Below, piece by piece: positions 32,309-41,107 of a stretch of DNA of 45,698 nucleotides. The stretch comes from Roseobacter sp. (GTDB taxonomy: Bacteria > Pseudomonadota > Alphaproteobacteria > Rhodobacterales > Rhodobacteraceae): the NCBI RefSeq assembly GCF_024639605.1, contig NZ_JAHEHZ010000007.1, positions 1 to 45,698 of the forward strand. Direction: 5' to 3'. The position numbers and the translations under genes were made by a program. Numbering within the stretch: the stretch's first letter is position 1; the number at the start of each line of letters is the position of its first letter. Below the pieces are notes generated by a model. The model did no database searches and was not told the DNA's origin. It worked only from the letters and a program-made list of their open reading frames with translations.

Positions 32309-33358
32309 ATGGGACTATTCATACTCAGACGCCTGGGCGTGATGTTACTGACGGCGTTATGCCTGACGTTCATCGTGTTCTGGCTTACCAATCTGTATCC
32401 AAACCTCGAAAAACTTGCGAAAACGCAAGGAAACTTCCGCATGTCGGATGAGGCCGTGACAAGTTTTCTGGACAAAAACGGCTATCTGCAGCCGATGCCC
32501 GTGAAATTCGGTCAGTGGCTGGGCGTTTTGCCAGGCTGGACATGGGAGGACCCGGAGACCGGTGCCGTTACCGGCAGATGTTTTGCCTCCGGCACACCAG
32601 AAGAGGAACGCGGTAGTTTTTGCGGTGTGATCCAGGGCGACTGGGGATTTTCGACAGTCTTCAAGGAGGACGTGGGCGGTATCGTGGCGACAAGGCTCGG
32701 CCTGACGGGCAAGCTGATGTTCGCGGTGATGCTGGTGATGGTGCCGATGGCGCTGCTTATCGGGGTTCTGGCGGGCATGCGCGAGGGGTCGGTCACGGAC
32801 CGGACGCTCTCGACCTTCTCGATTGCATCGACGGCCACACCGGAATACGTTTCGGGCGTTATTTTCATCGCGGTCTTTGCCTCCTCAGCCGTCGGGCTGA
32901 AATGGTTCAAAGGATCGGCAACCTCTGCCATGGAAAACGCGACCTTCGAGAATTTTACCCTGCCGGTGATTACAATCGCCCTTTACGGCATGGGATATAT
33001 CGCGCGGATGACGCGGGCGTCGATGACTGAGGTCATGACGGCGCAGTATATCCGCACGGCGCGCCTGAAAGGCGTAAAATTCTCCGACATCGTTATGAAG
33101 CACGCTCTGCGAAATGCGCTGATCGCCCCTTTTACGGTGATTATGCTGCAGTTTCCCTGGCTGCTGAACGGTGTGGTGATCGTGGAGACGCTCTTTAACT
33201 ACAAGGGCTTTGGCTGGCTGCTGGTGCAGGCGGCGGGAAACAATGACATCGAGCTGCTGCTGGCGGTCTCGGTCGTCTCGGTCGCCGTGGTTCTGGTGAC
33301 GCAGCTGATATCTGATATCGGCTACGTGTATCTGAACCCGCGCATCCGCATCGCATAA
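32309..33358 (+). CDS. ABC transporter permease, dipeptide/oligopeptide (DppB-like) type
   Basis: BPD-type signature 'ASMTEVMTAQYIRTARLKGVKFSDIVMKHALRNALIAPFTVIMLQFPWLLNGVVIVETLFNYKGFGWL'. Confidence 0.92.
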   Translation: MGLFILRRLGVMLLTALCLTFIVFWLTNLYPNLEKLAKTQGNFRMSDEAVTSFLDKNGYLQPMPVKFGQWLGVLPGWTWEDPETGAVTGRCFASGTPEEERGSFCGVIQGDWGFSTVFKEDVGGIVATRLGLTGKLMFAVMLVMVPMALLIGVLAGMREGSVTDRTLSTFSIASTATPEYVSGVIFIAVFASSAVGLKWFKGSATSAMENATFENFTLPVITIALYGMGYIARMTRASMTEVMTAQYIRTARLKGVKFSDIVMKHALRNALIAPFTVIMLQFPWLLNGVVIVETLFNYKGFGWLLVQAAGNNDIELLLAVSVVSVAVVLVTQLISDIGYVYLNPRIRIA

Positions 33359-33372
33359 GGGAGGACTGAGAG

Positions 33373-34590
33373 ATGGAAGAACTTTCCTGGGCCAGCATCA
33401 TCGCCCGCATGTTCATTCAGCTTGGTCCTGTGTGGATTTCGCTGATTGTCCTTTTCACCCTGTCGATCACCTACAAGCGCCGACTGGGCCTTTATGGTAA
33501 GCTTTTTGACAGCACCATCGGCATGATCGGCTTCGGCCTTGTTATGTTCTGGGTTTTTACCGGTGTTTATGGCGGCCCGCTCGACATGCTGGTCACCCAT
33601 GATCCGCTGAGCCAGGTCTCAGGAATGAAGAACAAATCACCCGGCACCCCGATGCGCAGCCCGGATGAAGGCGAATATGCCTACTTCCTGCTGGGCGGGG
33701 ACAACCTTGCACGTGACGTATTCAGTCGCCTGATCAAGGGTGCCTGGGTCGTGGTGCAGATTGCACCCATTGCCACGCTCTTCGCCTTTATGGTCGGCAT
33801 CACGCTTGGTCTGCCGGCGGGGTATTATGGCGGTCGCCTCGACACGATCCTGTCGTTTTTAGCGAACCTCATTCTCGCCTTCCCGGTCATCCTGCTCTTC
33901 TATCTGCTGGTGACGCCGGAGATCGTGCTGACCGGCATTCCCAATTATATGGCCCTCTTTTTGTTCGTCTTTCCGCTGATCTTCATGTGTATCCTGCTGA
34001 ACTCGCGGTATTACACGCAGCCTAAGGTGCGCACGCCGTTGCTGATCGGCGTGCTGGGTGGTCTGGGCTGGCTTTATCTGTCGCTGGTTTCAACCGACGG
34101 CTCAGTGGTGGCAACACCGACCTACGTCATACCTGGTCTGCCGAAGTTCCTTGATCTTTTTGATATCGATCCGGGCATTCTGGTGGTCTTTGTGTCGGTG
34201 GTTTTCGTGAACTCGCCCACAGTCTTCCGGATCGTGCGGGGCCTTGCGATGGACATCAAGACGCGTGACTATGTGGCTGCCGCCCAGACGCGGGGTGAGG
34301 GTCCCTGGTATATCATGCTATGGGAAATCCTGCCCAACGCCCGCGGCCCGCTGATCGTCGATTTCTGTCTGCGGATCGGCTATACCACGATCCTGCTCGG
34401 CACCCTTGGCTTCTTTGGTCTGGGTCTGGAATCTGAAAGCCCCGACTGGGGCAGCACGATCAATGCAGGCCGGCGTCTGCTGGCCCTTTATCCGCATGCG
34501 GCGATTGCACCCGCGCTGGCACTTCTGACGCTGGTGCTGGGGCTCAATCTGCTGGCGGACGGGCTGCGCGAGGAAAGCCTGCGCGACTGA
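33373..34590 (+). CDS. ABC transporter permease, dipeptide/oligopeptide (DppC-like) type
   Basis: 'IVRGLAMDIKTRDYVAAAQTRGEGPWYIMLWEILPNARGPLIVDFCLRIGYTTILLGTLGFFGLGLESESPDWGSTINAGR'. Confidence 0.92.
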   Translation: MEELSWASIIARMFIQLGPVWISLIVLFTLSITYKRRLGLYGKLFDSTIGMIGFGLVMFWVFTGVYGGPLDMLVTHDPLSQVSGMKNKSPGTPMRSPDEGEYAYFLLGGDNLARDVFSRLIKGAWVVVQIAPIATLFAFMVGITLGLPAGYYGGRLDTILSFLANLILAFPVILLFYLLVTPEIVLTGIPNYMALFLFVFPLIFMCILLNSRYYTQPKVRTPLLIGVLGGLGWLYLSLVSTDGSVVATPTYVIPGLPKFLDLFDIDPGILVVFVSVVFVNSPTVFRIVRGLAMDIKTRDYVAAAQTRGEGPWYIMLWEILPNARGPLIVDFCLRIGYTTILLGTLGFFGLGLESESPDWGSTINAGRRLLALYPHAAIAPALALLTLVLGLNLLADGLREESLRD

Positions 34591-34601
34591 TCTGAAGGGA
34601 T

Positions 34602-34655
34602 GGGGGGCGCTGCCCCCTGACCCCCCGGGATATATAAGAGCCAGAGAAGCCGGAA
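34602..34655. repeat. GC-palindromic intergenic element (REP-like)
   Basis: GGGGGGCGCTGCCCCCTGACCCCCCGGGATATATAAGAGCCAGAGAAG; GGGGGC-GCT-GCCCCC hairpin between permease and ATPase genes. Only one copy in this window. Confidence 0.4.
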
Positions 34656-34692
34656 AAGGTTTCGAACGAGATGCTCCAGAGAGGAGACAAGA

Positions 34693-36783
34693 ATGCCAAA
34701 GCCAGATTACAGCGGTCCCATTCTGGAAATCGACAAGCTGTCTATTTCATTTTTTACGCGGCTGCGGGAAATTCCGGCTGTGATGGATTTTTCCGTGGTT
34801 GTGCAGCCCGGCGAGGCCGTCGGTCTTGTGGGCGAATCCGGTTGCGGCAAATCGACGGTGGCGCTTGGTGTCATGCAGGATCTGGGCAAGAACGGCCGCG
34901 TCGTGGGCGGTTCGATCAAGTTCAAGGGGCGCGATCTGGGGGCAATGAGTGACGAGGAGCTGCGTGACATTCGTGGCTCTGAGATCGCGATGATCTATCA
35001 GGAGCCTATGGCCTCTCTGAACCCGGCGATGAAGATCGGCAAGCAGTTGATGGAAGTGCCGATGATCCACGCGGGCGCCTCCGAGAAAGAGGCTTACGAA
35101 AGGGCCCTTCAGGTTGTCACAGACGTGAAACTGCCGGACCCGAAGCGGATCCTCAGCGCCTTCCCGCACCAGCTCTCGGGCGGGCAGCAGCAGCGCATCG
35201 TTATTGCGATGGCGCTGATGTCCGAGCCCTCTTTGCTTATCCTCGATGAGCCGACGACGGCGCTCGATGTGACCGTTGAGGCAGCGATTGTGGAACTGGT
35301 CAAGGATCTGGGGCGCAAGTACGGCACGTCGATGCTGTTTATCAGCCACAACCTCGGGCTGGTGCTGGAGACCTGCGACCGGATCTGTGTGATGTATTCC
35401 GGCGAGGCGGTAGAGCGCGGTTCTATTGAGGATGTCTTTGACCAGATGCAGCATCCTTATACCCAGGCGCTCTTCCGGTCGATCCCGCTGCCGGGCGCGG
35501 ATAAAAACGCGCGCCCTCTGGTGGCAATTCCCGGCAACTTCCCCCTGCCCCATGAACGCCCCCCGGGATGCAACTTTGGTCCGCGCTGCGACTACTTCGA
35601 GGCAGGTCGCTGTGATCAGGGTCAGATCCCGATGGAGAGTGTGCCCGGGAACGACCGGCATGCGACGCGCTGTGTGAAGTTCAGAGAGATCGACTGGGAC
35701 GCGCCGATGGAACTTGCCGAGGTTAAAACCAAGGGCGAGATCGGCGATGTTGTTCTGAAGATGGACAACCTCAAGAAATATTACGAGGTGGCTGCAAATG
35801 CGATCTTTGGCGGTGGCGACAGGAAGGTTGTCAAAGCGAATGAAACGCTGAGTTTTGAGGCGCGCGAATCCGAGACGCTGGCAATCGTCGGGGAATCGGG
35901 GTGTGGCAAATCCACCTTCGCCAAAGTGTTGATGGGTCTGGAGACGGCGACCGAAGGGGAGATCCTGCTGGACAACCGTTCCATCGGTAACACGCCGATT
36001 GAGGAACGGGACACCAGAACAATCTCCGAAGTACAGATGGTCTTTCAGAACCCCTTTGACACGCTGAACCCGTCGATGACCGTCGGGCGCCAGATTATCC
36101 GCGCGCTGGAAATCTTTGGCATCGGGGAGAGTGAAAAAGACCGCACGCAGCGCATGCTCAAGCTGCTCGATCTGGTGAAACTGCCGCGTGAGTTTGCAAC
36201 GCGCATGCCGCGCCAGCTTTCCGGCGGGCAGAAGCAGCGTGTGGGCATCGCGCGCGCCTTTGCGGGGGATGCGCGGATCGTGGTGGCCGATGAACCGGTA
36301 TCGGCGCTGGATGTGTCGGTGCAGGCGGCGGTCACGGATCTGCTGATGGAAATCCAGCGCGAGCAGAAAACCACGCTTCTTTTTATCAGCCATGATCTGT
36401 CGATTGTGCGCTATCTCAGCGACCGGGTGATGGTGATGTATCTGGGCCATGTGGTCGAGCTTGGCACCACGGATCAGGTCTTCTCGCCACCCTATCACCC
36501 TTATACCGAAGCGCTGCTTTCGGCGGTGCCGATCGCGGATACCTCTGTGAAGAAGAAGCATATCGTGCTTGAGGGGGATATTCCGTCGGCGATGAACCCG
36601 CCGCCGGGCTGCCCGTTCCAGACGCGTTGTCGCTGGAAGTCGGAAGTGCCGGGCGGATTATGTGAAAAAGAGGTGCCGCCTGTGCGACGGTTGCCCGGCG
36701 ATCACCAGATCAAATGCCATCTGAGTGATGAAAAGCTCGCGGAAATGGAGCCGGTCATTGAAATTGGTGTTGCTGCGGAATAG
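34693..36783 (+). CDS. Fused (DppD-DppF-like) two-domain peptide ABC transporter ATP-binding protein
   Basis: Two Walker A (GLVGESGCGKSTVALG; AIVGESGCGKSTFAKV), two LSGGQ signatures, two C-terminal oligopeptide-transporter Cys-containing tails (PPGCNFGPRC; PPGCPFQTRC). Confidence 0.95.
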   Translation: MPKPDYSGPILEIDKLSISFFTRLREIPAVMDFSVVVQPGEAVGLVGESGCGKSTVALGVMQDLGKNGRVVGGSIKFKGRDLGAMSDEELRDIRGSEIAMIYQEPMASLNPAMKIGKQLMEVPMIHAGASEKEAYERALQVVTDVKLPDPKRILSAFPHQLSGGQQQRIVIAMALMSEPSLLILDEPTTALDVTVEAAIVELVKDLGRKYGTSMLFISHNLGLVLETCDRICVMYSGEAVERGSIEDVFDQMQHPYTQALFRSIPLPGADKNARPLVAIPGNFPLPHERPPGCNFGPRCDYFEAGRCDQGQIPMESVPGNDRHATRCVKFREIDWDAPMELAEVKTKGEIGDVVLKMDNLKKYYEVAANAIFGGGDRKVVKANETLSFEARESETLAIVGESGCGKSTFAKVLMGLETATEGEILLDNRSIGNTPIEERDTRTISEVQMVFQNPFDTLNPSMTVGRQIIRALEIFGIGESEKDRTQRMLKLLDLVKLPREFATRMPRQLSGGQKQRVGIARAFAGDARIVVADEPVSALDVSVQAAVTDLLMEIQREQKTTLLFISHDLSIVRYLSDRVMVMYLGHVVELGTTDQVFSPPYHPYTEALLSAVPIADTSVKKKHIVLEGDIPSAMNPPPGCPFQTRCRWKSEVPGGLCEKEVPPVRRLPGDHQIKCHLSDEKLAEMEPVIEIGVAAE

Positions 36784-36804
36784 ACGTTGAAACGGAAACA
36801 AAAA

Positions 36805-36832
36805 GGGGCCGCGCAGGCAGTTGCGCGGCCCC
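36805..36832. terminator. Bidirectional Rho-independent terminator
   Basis: GGGGCCGCGCA-GGCAGT-TGCGCGGCCCC; TTCCTGTTT on + side and TTTTTGTTTCC on - side; between convergent genes. Confidence 0.88.
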
Positions 36833-36855
36833 TTCCTGTTTGATCCCTCCAGAGA

Positions 36856-37272
36856 TCAGGCAACAAGTGCGAGCATCAGTGCGCTCAGATAGCCCAGTGA
36901 GAAAAGTGCGAATCCGGGGCGTCGGGACGCGAGGATGAGTGAAGCCAGCATCAGAACGGCGGCCAGACCAAGTGAGCCCATCGCCGGCCACCAGATGATC
37001 CCGTTGAGTTCGGTGCCCGGCCCCCAGGGGGAGCCTTCCCATGTCAGGCCGACGTTTGTCACGGCTGCCAGTAACCCCAGCAGAGCCCCGCCGCAGAGGG
37101 CGCGCAGATGCTCAATGACCGGGTGGCGGCGACGGCGGATCATGCCTGCCGGAGTGGCGCCGGGCATGTGCGAGCCGAGTTCACGGACCGGCACATTGCG
37201 CAAGGGGGCCGCATTGCGGTTCTGTGATTTCTGAATACGCTCAAGGCGTGCATGAAAGTTTGCGGTAGCCAT
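36856..37272 (-). CDS. Hypothetical membrane protein
   Basis: MATANFHARLERIQKSQNRNAAPLRNVPVRELGSHMPGATPAGMIRRRRHPVIEHLRALCGGALLGLLAAVTNV...; C-terminal hydrophobic segments; start trimmed from 37305. Confidence 0.75.
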   Translation of the reverse strand: MATANFHARLERIQKSQNRNAAPLRNVPVRELGSHMPGATPAGMIRRRRHPVIEHLRALCGGALLGLLAAVTNVGLTWEGSPWGPGTELNGIIWWPAMGSLGLAAVLMLASLILASRRPGFALFSLGYLSALMLALVA

Positions 37273-37367
37273 TTTGTTGCGTCTCCCTAGTTCCGTTATC
37301 CGCAATGTGCCGGGGAATTCGGGCAGGACTGTGGCCCGGACCTGAGCGTAATGTGAAAGGTTAACAG

Positions 37368-37395
37368 AAGGTTATCCCAGAGGGGATACAACCTT
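37368..37395. other. Hairpin AAGGTTATCCC-AGAG-GGGATACAACCTT adjacent to TTAAN7TTAT (37361-37375)
   Basis: 11-bp stem with a 2-nt bulge; the overlapping CtrA-like half-sites have one mismatch from TTAAN7TTAA. Confidence 0.4.
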
Positions 37396-37428
37396 TAGGA
37401 CACGTAAAAAGGGAAGTCGGGCCCGCAT

Positions 37429-38010
37429 TCACTGGCCTGTTATAACTTTAACGTAATTCCGGGTTTCCCGGTATGGTGGAATTCCGCCATATTTTTGTAC
37501 CGCTGCGGGGCCCGCGTTATAGGCCGCCAGTGCGAGACGCCAGGATCCGAAAGTCCGGTACTGATTTGCCAGATAGCGCGCCCCGCCTTCAAGATTTTGC
37601 AGCGGATCCAGCGGATCGACGCGCAGCGCCCGTGCGGTGGCCGGCATCAGTTGTGCCAGCCCGAGTGCGCCCTTGTGCGATTTTGCCTTCGGGTTCCAGT
37701 TTGATTCCTGCTGCACGAGGCGCAGAAAAAGATCTTCCGGCACGCCGTGCTTGCGCGCGGCGGTTTTTGCCATCACCAGAAACGGTCCGGTGTAGGGGCC
37801 CTTGTAGGCCTGGTCCCATTTCGTCGGTACATGCACCGACTGTGGTTTAAGGCGTATGGAGTTGTTGTACTGTTCCGAGGCGCGGTTATCGAGCACGCTG
37901 ATCTGCGACGAAAAAAGCTTGTTCCGGCTCTTGGACGACACGGTCTCGGCAGACAGTGCATTTGCCCCTGTCGCCACGGTCAGTGCCAGTGCATAGACTG
38001 TCCGCATCAT
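37429..38010 (-). CDS. Lytic transglycosylase (SLT domain), start uncertain
   Basis: '[99 protein letters not shown]'. Confidence 0.93.
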   Translation of the reverse strand: MMRTVYALALTVATGANALSAETVSSKSRNKLFSSQISVLDNRASEQYNNSIRLKPQSVHVPTKWDQAYKGPYTGPFLVMAKTAARKHGVPEDLFLRLVQQESNWNPKAKSHKGALGLAQLMPATARALRVDPLDPLQNLEGGARYLANQYRTFGSWRLALAAYNAGPAAVQKYGGIPPYRETRNYVKVITGQ

Positions 38011-38233
38011 CACTTTAAATACCCCCGTCACCGTCGACCCGAACATCACTATAGGAAGACCCACTGCGATATGCCACCCCGACAGTGCGTGCCGGTGTTG
38101 TCCGTTTGTTGTCCCTGCGCGGGTTTATGCGTGTTTCAAAGAGGGGGCCGAGGGTATAGGTTCGACGCGATCACGCGCGACCGGATTCGGCCGGTGCGTC
38201 AGAACGAAAAGCAGTATCAGGGGGGGCACCATT

Positions 38234-38743
38234 ATGGCCGGCTCAGTAAACAAGGTAATTCTCATCGGCAATCTTGGGCGTGACCCGGAAGTCCGTAGTT
38301 TTCAGAACGGCGGCAAGGTCTGCAACCTCCGCATCGCCACATCCGAGACTTGGAAAGACCGCAACACAGGCGAGCGCAAAGAGCGCACTGAATGGCATTC
38401 GGTCGCTATTTTCTCAGAGCCGCTGGCCCGCGTCGCCGAGCAGTATCTGCGTAAAGGCTCCAAGGTTTATATCGAGGGCCAATTGGAGACCCGCAAGTGG
38501 CAGGATCAGTCCGGCCAGGACCGTTACTCAACCGAAGTCGTTCTGCGCCCCTACAGATCCGAACTGACCATGCTTGACGGGCGCGGTGAAGGCGGCGGTG
38601 GTGGATTTGGCGGAGGCGGAGGCGGCGATCAGGGCTATGATGACCGCGGAGGCGACAGCTATGGCAGCGGCGGTGGTAGCGGTGGCGGCGGCAACTCCGG
38701 CCCGGCACCTTCGCGTGATCTGGACGACGAAATCCCGTTCTGA
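38234..38743 (+). CDS. ssb: Single-stranded DNA-binding protein
   Basis: [60 protein letters not shown]..., Gly-rich linker, acidic tip DLDDEIPF. Confidence 0.98.
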   Translation: MAGSVNKVILIGNLGRDPEVRSFQNGGKVCNLRIATSETWKDRNTGERKERTEWHSVAIFSEPLARVAEQYLRKGSKVYIEGQLETRKWQDQSGQDRYSTEVVLRPYRSELTMLDGRGEGGGGGFGGGGGGDQGYDDRGGDSYGSGGGSGGGGNSGPAPSRDLDDEIPF

Positions 38744-39177
38744 TGTTCCGGCCTGCCGTGCGCCTGCTGACCCGGGCGGACACTGCGGCAGCACTTGAGC
38801 TTTACACTGACCTCACCCTCGGGTCGCCGGCCTGTGACCGACCGGCCTTTCACAAGATGCTGGAACACCCCGGCACCACAGTCACCGGTGCCTTCGAGGG
38901 TGACGTGCTGATCTCGATGGTGACACTGCATCTGCTGCCAGATGTCACCCGGGAGGCCCGGCCCTGTGCGCTGATCGAGAATGTAGTGACGCGAGCGGAC
39001 CGGCGCGGCCAGGGATTCGGACGGCTGGGAATGGAGGCGGCTTTGAAGCGCGCATGGGCGGCAGACGCCTGTAAGGTCATGCTGCTGACCGGCCAGCGCC
39101 GCGACGCGAAAGGGTTCCGCGAGGCCGTTGGATTTTCCTCAGAGGACAAGCACGCGATGGTTATCCGCCGGTCCTGA
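38743..39177 (+). CDS. GNAT-family N-acetyltransferase
   Basis: 'ALIENVVTRADRRGQGFGRLGMEAALKRAWAADACKVMLLTGQRRDAKGFREAVGFSSEDKHAMVIR'; ATG overlaps the ssb TGA. Confidence 0.9.
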   Translation: MFRPAVRLLTRADTAAALELYTDLTLGSPACDRPAFHKMLEHPGTTVTGAFEGDVLISMVTLHLLPDVTREARPCALIENVVTRADRRGQGFGRLGMEAALKRAWAADACKVMLLTGQRRDAKGFREAVGFSSEDKHAMVIRRS

Positions 39178-39182
39178 CGGTG

Positions 39183-40289
39183 TTACTGCAACGCGTCTTT
39201 CAGCACGCGCAGCACCTCTGACGTTGGCACGTCCCCTGTCACAAAAGCCTCACCGATGCCCCGCGCCAGAATAAACCGCAGCTTTCCCTGAACCACCTTT
39301 TTATCCTGCCCCATCAGATCAAGCAGCGCGGCTGCATCCGGCAGGTCGCCGTCGATATCCGACAGGTCAGTTTTCATGTTCATGGCACGCAGATGCGTGC
39401 GCACCCGGCCGGGTGTCTCCTGCGCGCAAAGACCCAGACGTGCGGAAAGCTCAAAGGCCAACGCGCAGCCGATGGCAACGCCCTCACCGTGCAGCAGGCG
39501 GTCAGAATATCCTGTCGCGGCTTCAAGCGCGTGCCCGAAAGTATGGCCGAGATTGAGCAGTGCGCGGTCGCCCTGTTCGGTTTCGTCCCGGGTCACGATG
39601 TCGGCTTTCATCTGCACCGACCGGCGCACGGCTTCGACGCGGGTGGTCATGTCACCCGCCGCCAGCGCGGGACCGTTCGCCTCCAGCCATTCAAAAAACC
39701 CGGCGTCACCCAGAAGCCCGTATTTTACTACCTCACCATAGCCTGCGATAAAATCACGCGGCGTGAGGGTGCCCAGCACCTCTGTGTCCGCCAGCACGAG
39801 GGACGGCTGATGAAAAGCGCCGATGAGGTTTTTGCCCTGTGGCGCGTTGATGCCGGTTTTGCCGCCGACAGAGCTGTCAACCTGGGCAAGCAGCGACGTG
39901 GGGATCGCCACAAAGCGCACCCCGCGGCGCAGAATGGCGGCGGCAAAACCCGCCAGATCCCCGATAACGCCCCCGCCAAAGGCCACAACGATATCACCGC
40001 GTTCGGTTTTCTGATCCAGCAGCCACTCTGTGCACTGCTCAAGCGGCCCCCAGGATTTGGTCGCCTCACCCGCCGGCAATACGAGAGCTTCCATCTCAAT
40101 TCCTTCAGCACGCAGACCGCGGCGCAGGGCGTCCAGATGCAGACCGGCCACTGTCGCATCGCTGATCACGCAGACCCGCGGACGTCTGAGCAACGGCGCT
40201 ATAAGCACGCCGGACTGTGCGATAAGGCCCGGGCCGATGCGCACATCATAGGCGCGGCCCGGCAGGTCCACTCTGACGATCTCAGTCAT
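39183..40289 (-). CDS. aroB: 3-dehydroquinate synthase
   Basis: MTEIVRVDLPGRAYDVRIGPGLIAQ...VVAFGGGVIGDLAGFAAAILRRGVRFVAIPTSLLAQVDSSVGGKTGINAPQGKNLIGAFHQP; start trimmed from 40538. Confidence 0.97.
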   Translation of the reverse strand: MTEIVRVDLPGRAYDVRIGPGLIAQSGVLIAPLLRRPRVCVISDATVAGLHLDALRRGLRAEGIEMEALVLPAGEATKSWGPLEQCTEWLLDQKTERGDIVVAFGGGVIGDLAGFAAAILRRGVRFVAIPTSLLAQVDSSVGGKTGINAPQGKNLIGAFHQPSLVLADTEVLGTLTPRDFIAGYGEVVKYGLLGDAGFFEWLEANGPALAAGDMTTRVEAVRRSVQMKADIVTRDETEQGDRALLNLGHTFGHALEAATGYSDRLLHGEGVAIGCALAFELSARLGLCAQETPGRVRTHLRAMNMKTDLSDIDGDLPDAAALLDLMGQDKKVVQGKLRFILARGIGEAFVTGDVPTSEVLRVLKDALQ

Positions 40290-40875
40290 CGGTGCGCTCC
40301 AGAACGTCGGGCCGTGCCAGCAGCGCGCGCGCCACCCGTGCGGCCATGGCTTCGATCGAGACCGGCGGGGCGCAGGGCACGCGCAGATCGGCCTTGCTGT
40401 ATTCCGGTACCCGCTCCGCACAGAGCTTTTCCAGCGTGGCGCGCGGATCGGGCGTGCGCAGCAACGGCCGGGTGTCGCGGTGTTTAACCCGGCTCCAGAG
40501 CAGGTCGATATCCGCATCAAGCCAGATTGCGACACCATGCTGGCTGATCCGGGCCTGGTTTGCAGCGGACAGAAATGCCCCGCCGCCTGTCGACAGGACG
40601 CAGGGTTTGCCCTGCAGCAGACGTGTGATGACTTCGGTCTCGCGCGCGCGGAAAAAAGGCTCGCCGTCGCGTGCGAATATCTCGGGCACCGTCATATTGG
40701 CCGCAAGCTCGATCTCAGCATCAGAATCGAGAAACTCGACATCGAGCAGCTGCGCCAGCCCCCGTCCCACAGCCGTCTTGCCGGCGCCCATCATGCCGAC
40801 CATCACGATGGTCTTTTTCAGATGAAACGCTCCTGCGGCGCTCTGATCGGCCAGGGATTGCTCAATTTCACTCAT
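40282..40875 (-). CDS. aroK: Shikimate kinase
   Basis: KTIVMVGMMGAGKTAVGRGLAQLLDVEFLDSDAEIELAANMTVPEIFARDGEPFFRARE...VLSTGGGAFL. Confidence 0.96.
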   Translation of the reverse strand: MSEIEQSLADQSAAGAFHLKKTIVMVGMMGAGKTAVGRGLAQLLDVEFLDSDAEIELAANMTVPEIFARDGEPFFRARETEVITRLLQGKPCVLSTGGGAFLSAANQARISQHGVAIWLDADIDLLWSRVKHRDTRPLLRTPDPRATLEKLCAERVPEYSKADLRVPCAPPVSIEAMAARVARALLARPDVLERTDD

Positions 40876-40957
40876 AATCTTTTGAATGACGTGATATTCA
40901 TGAAAAGGCCATATATAAGTTCATCAAAACAACAGGCATTGCAGGCAGGACGGGCAA

Positions 40958-41107
40958 ATGGGACGCATTTTCAAACTGATCGTATTTCTCCTGATACTCG
41001 GATTTATCGGGCTGACCGGCTATGCCTATGTCGGCCCATTCTTTGGCGTGGATTTTGCCGCCCCGCAAAATGAGGTACGCGTCCCTGTCACCCTGGAAAC
41101 TAATTAA
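40958..41107 (+). CDS. 49-aa putative membrane protein (not in ORF track)
   Basis: MGRIFKLIVFLLILGFIGLTGYAYVGPFFGVDFAAPQNEVRVPVTLETN*; AGGA upstream; divergent from aroK; overlaps the next CDS out of frame. Confidence 0.75.
   Translation: MGRIFKLIVFLLILGFIGLTGYAYVGPFFGVDFAAPQNEVRVPVTLETN

Noticed and set aside
34747-36561. 604-aa minus-strand ORF opposite the fused ABC ATPase
   Set aside because: Mirror ORF of a strongly supported CDS in high-GC DNA; composition rich in H/R/Q with no recognisable domain.
38070-38233. Possible LexA box upstream of ssb
   Set aside because: No GTTCN7GTTC/GAACN7GAAC match found by eye in the ssb upstream region.
38573-38735. GGC/GGT-rich repeat tract
   Set aside because: It encodes the normal Gly-rich linker of SSB, not a DNA repeat element.
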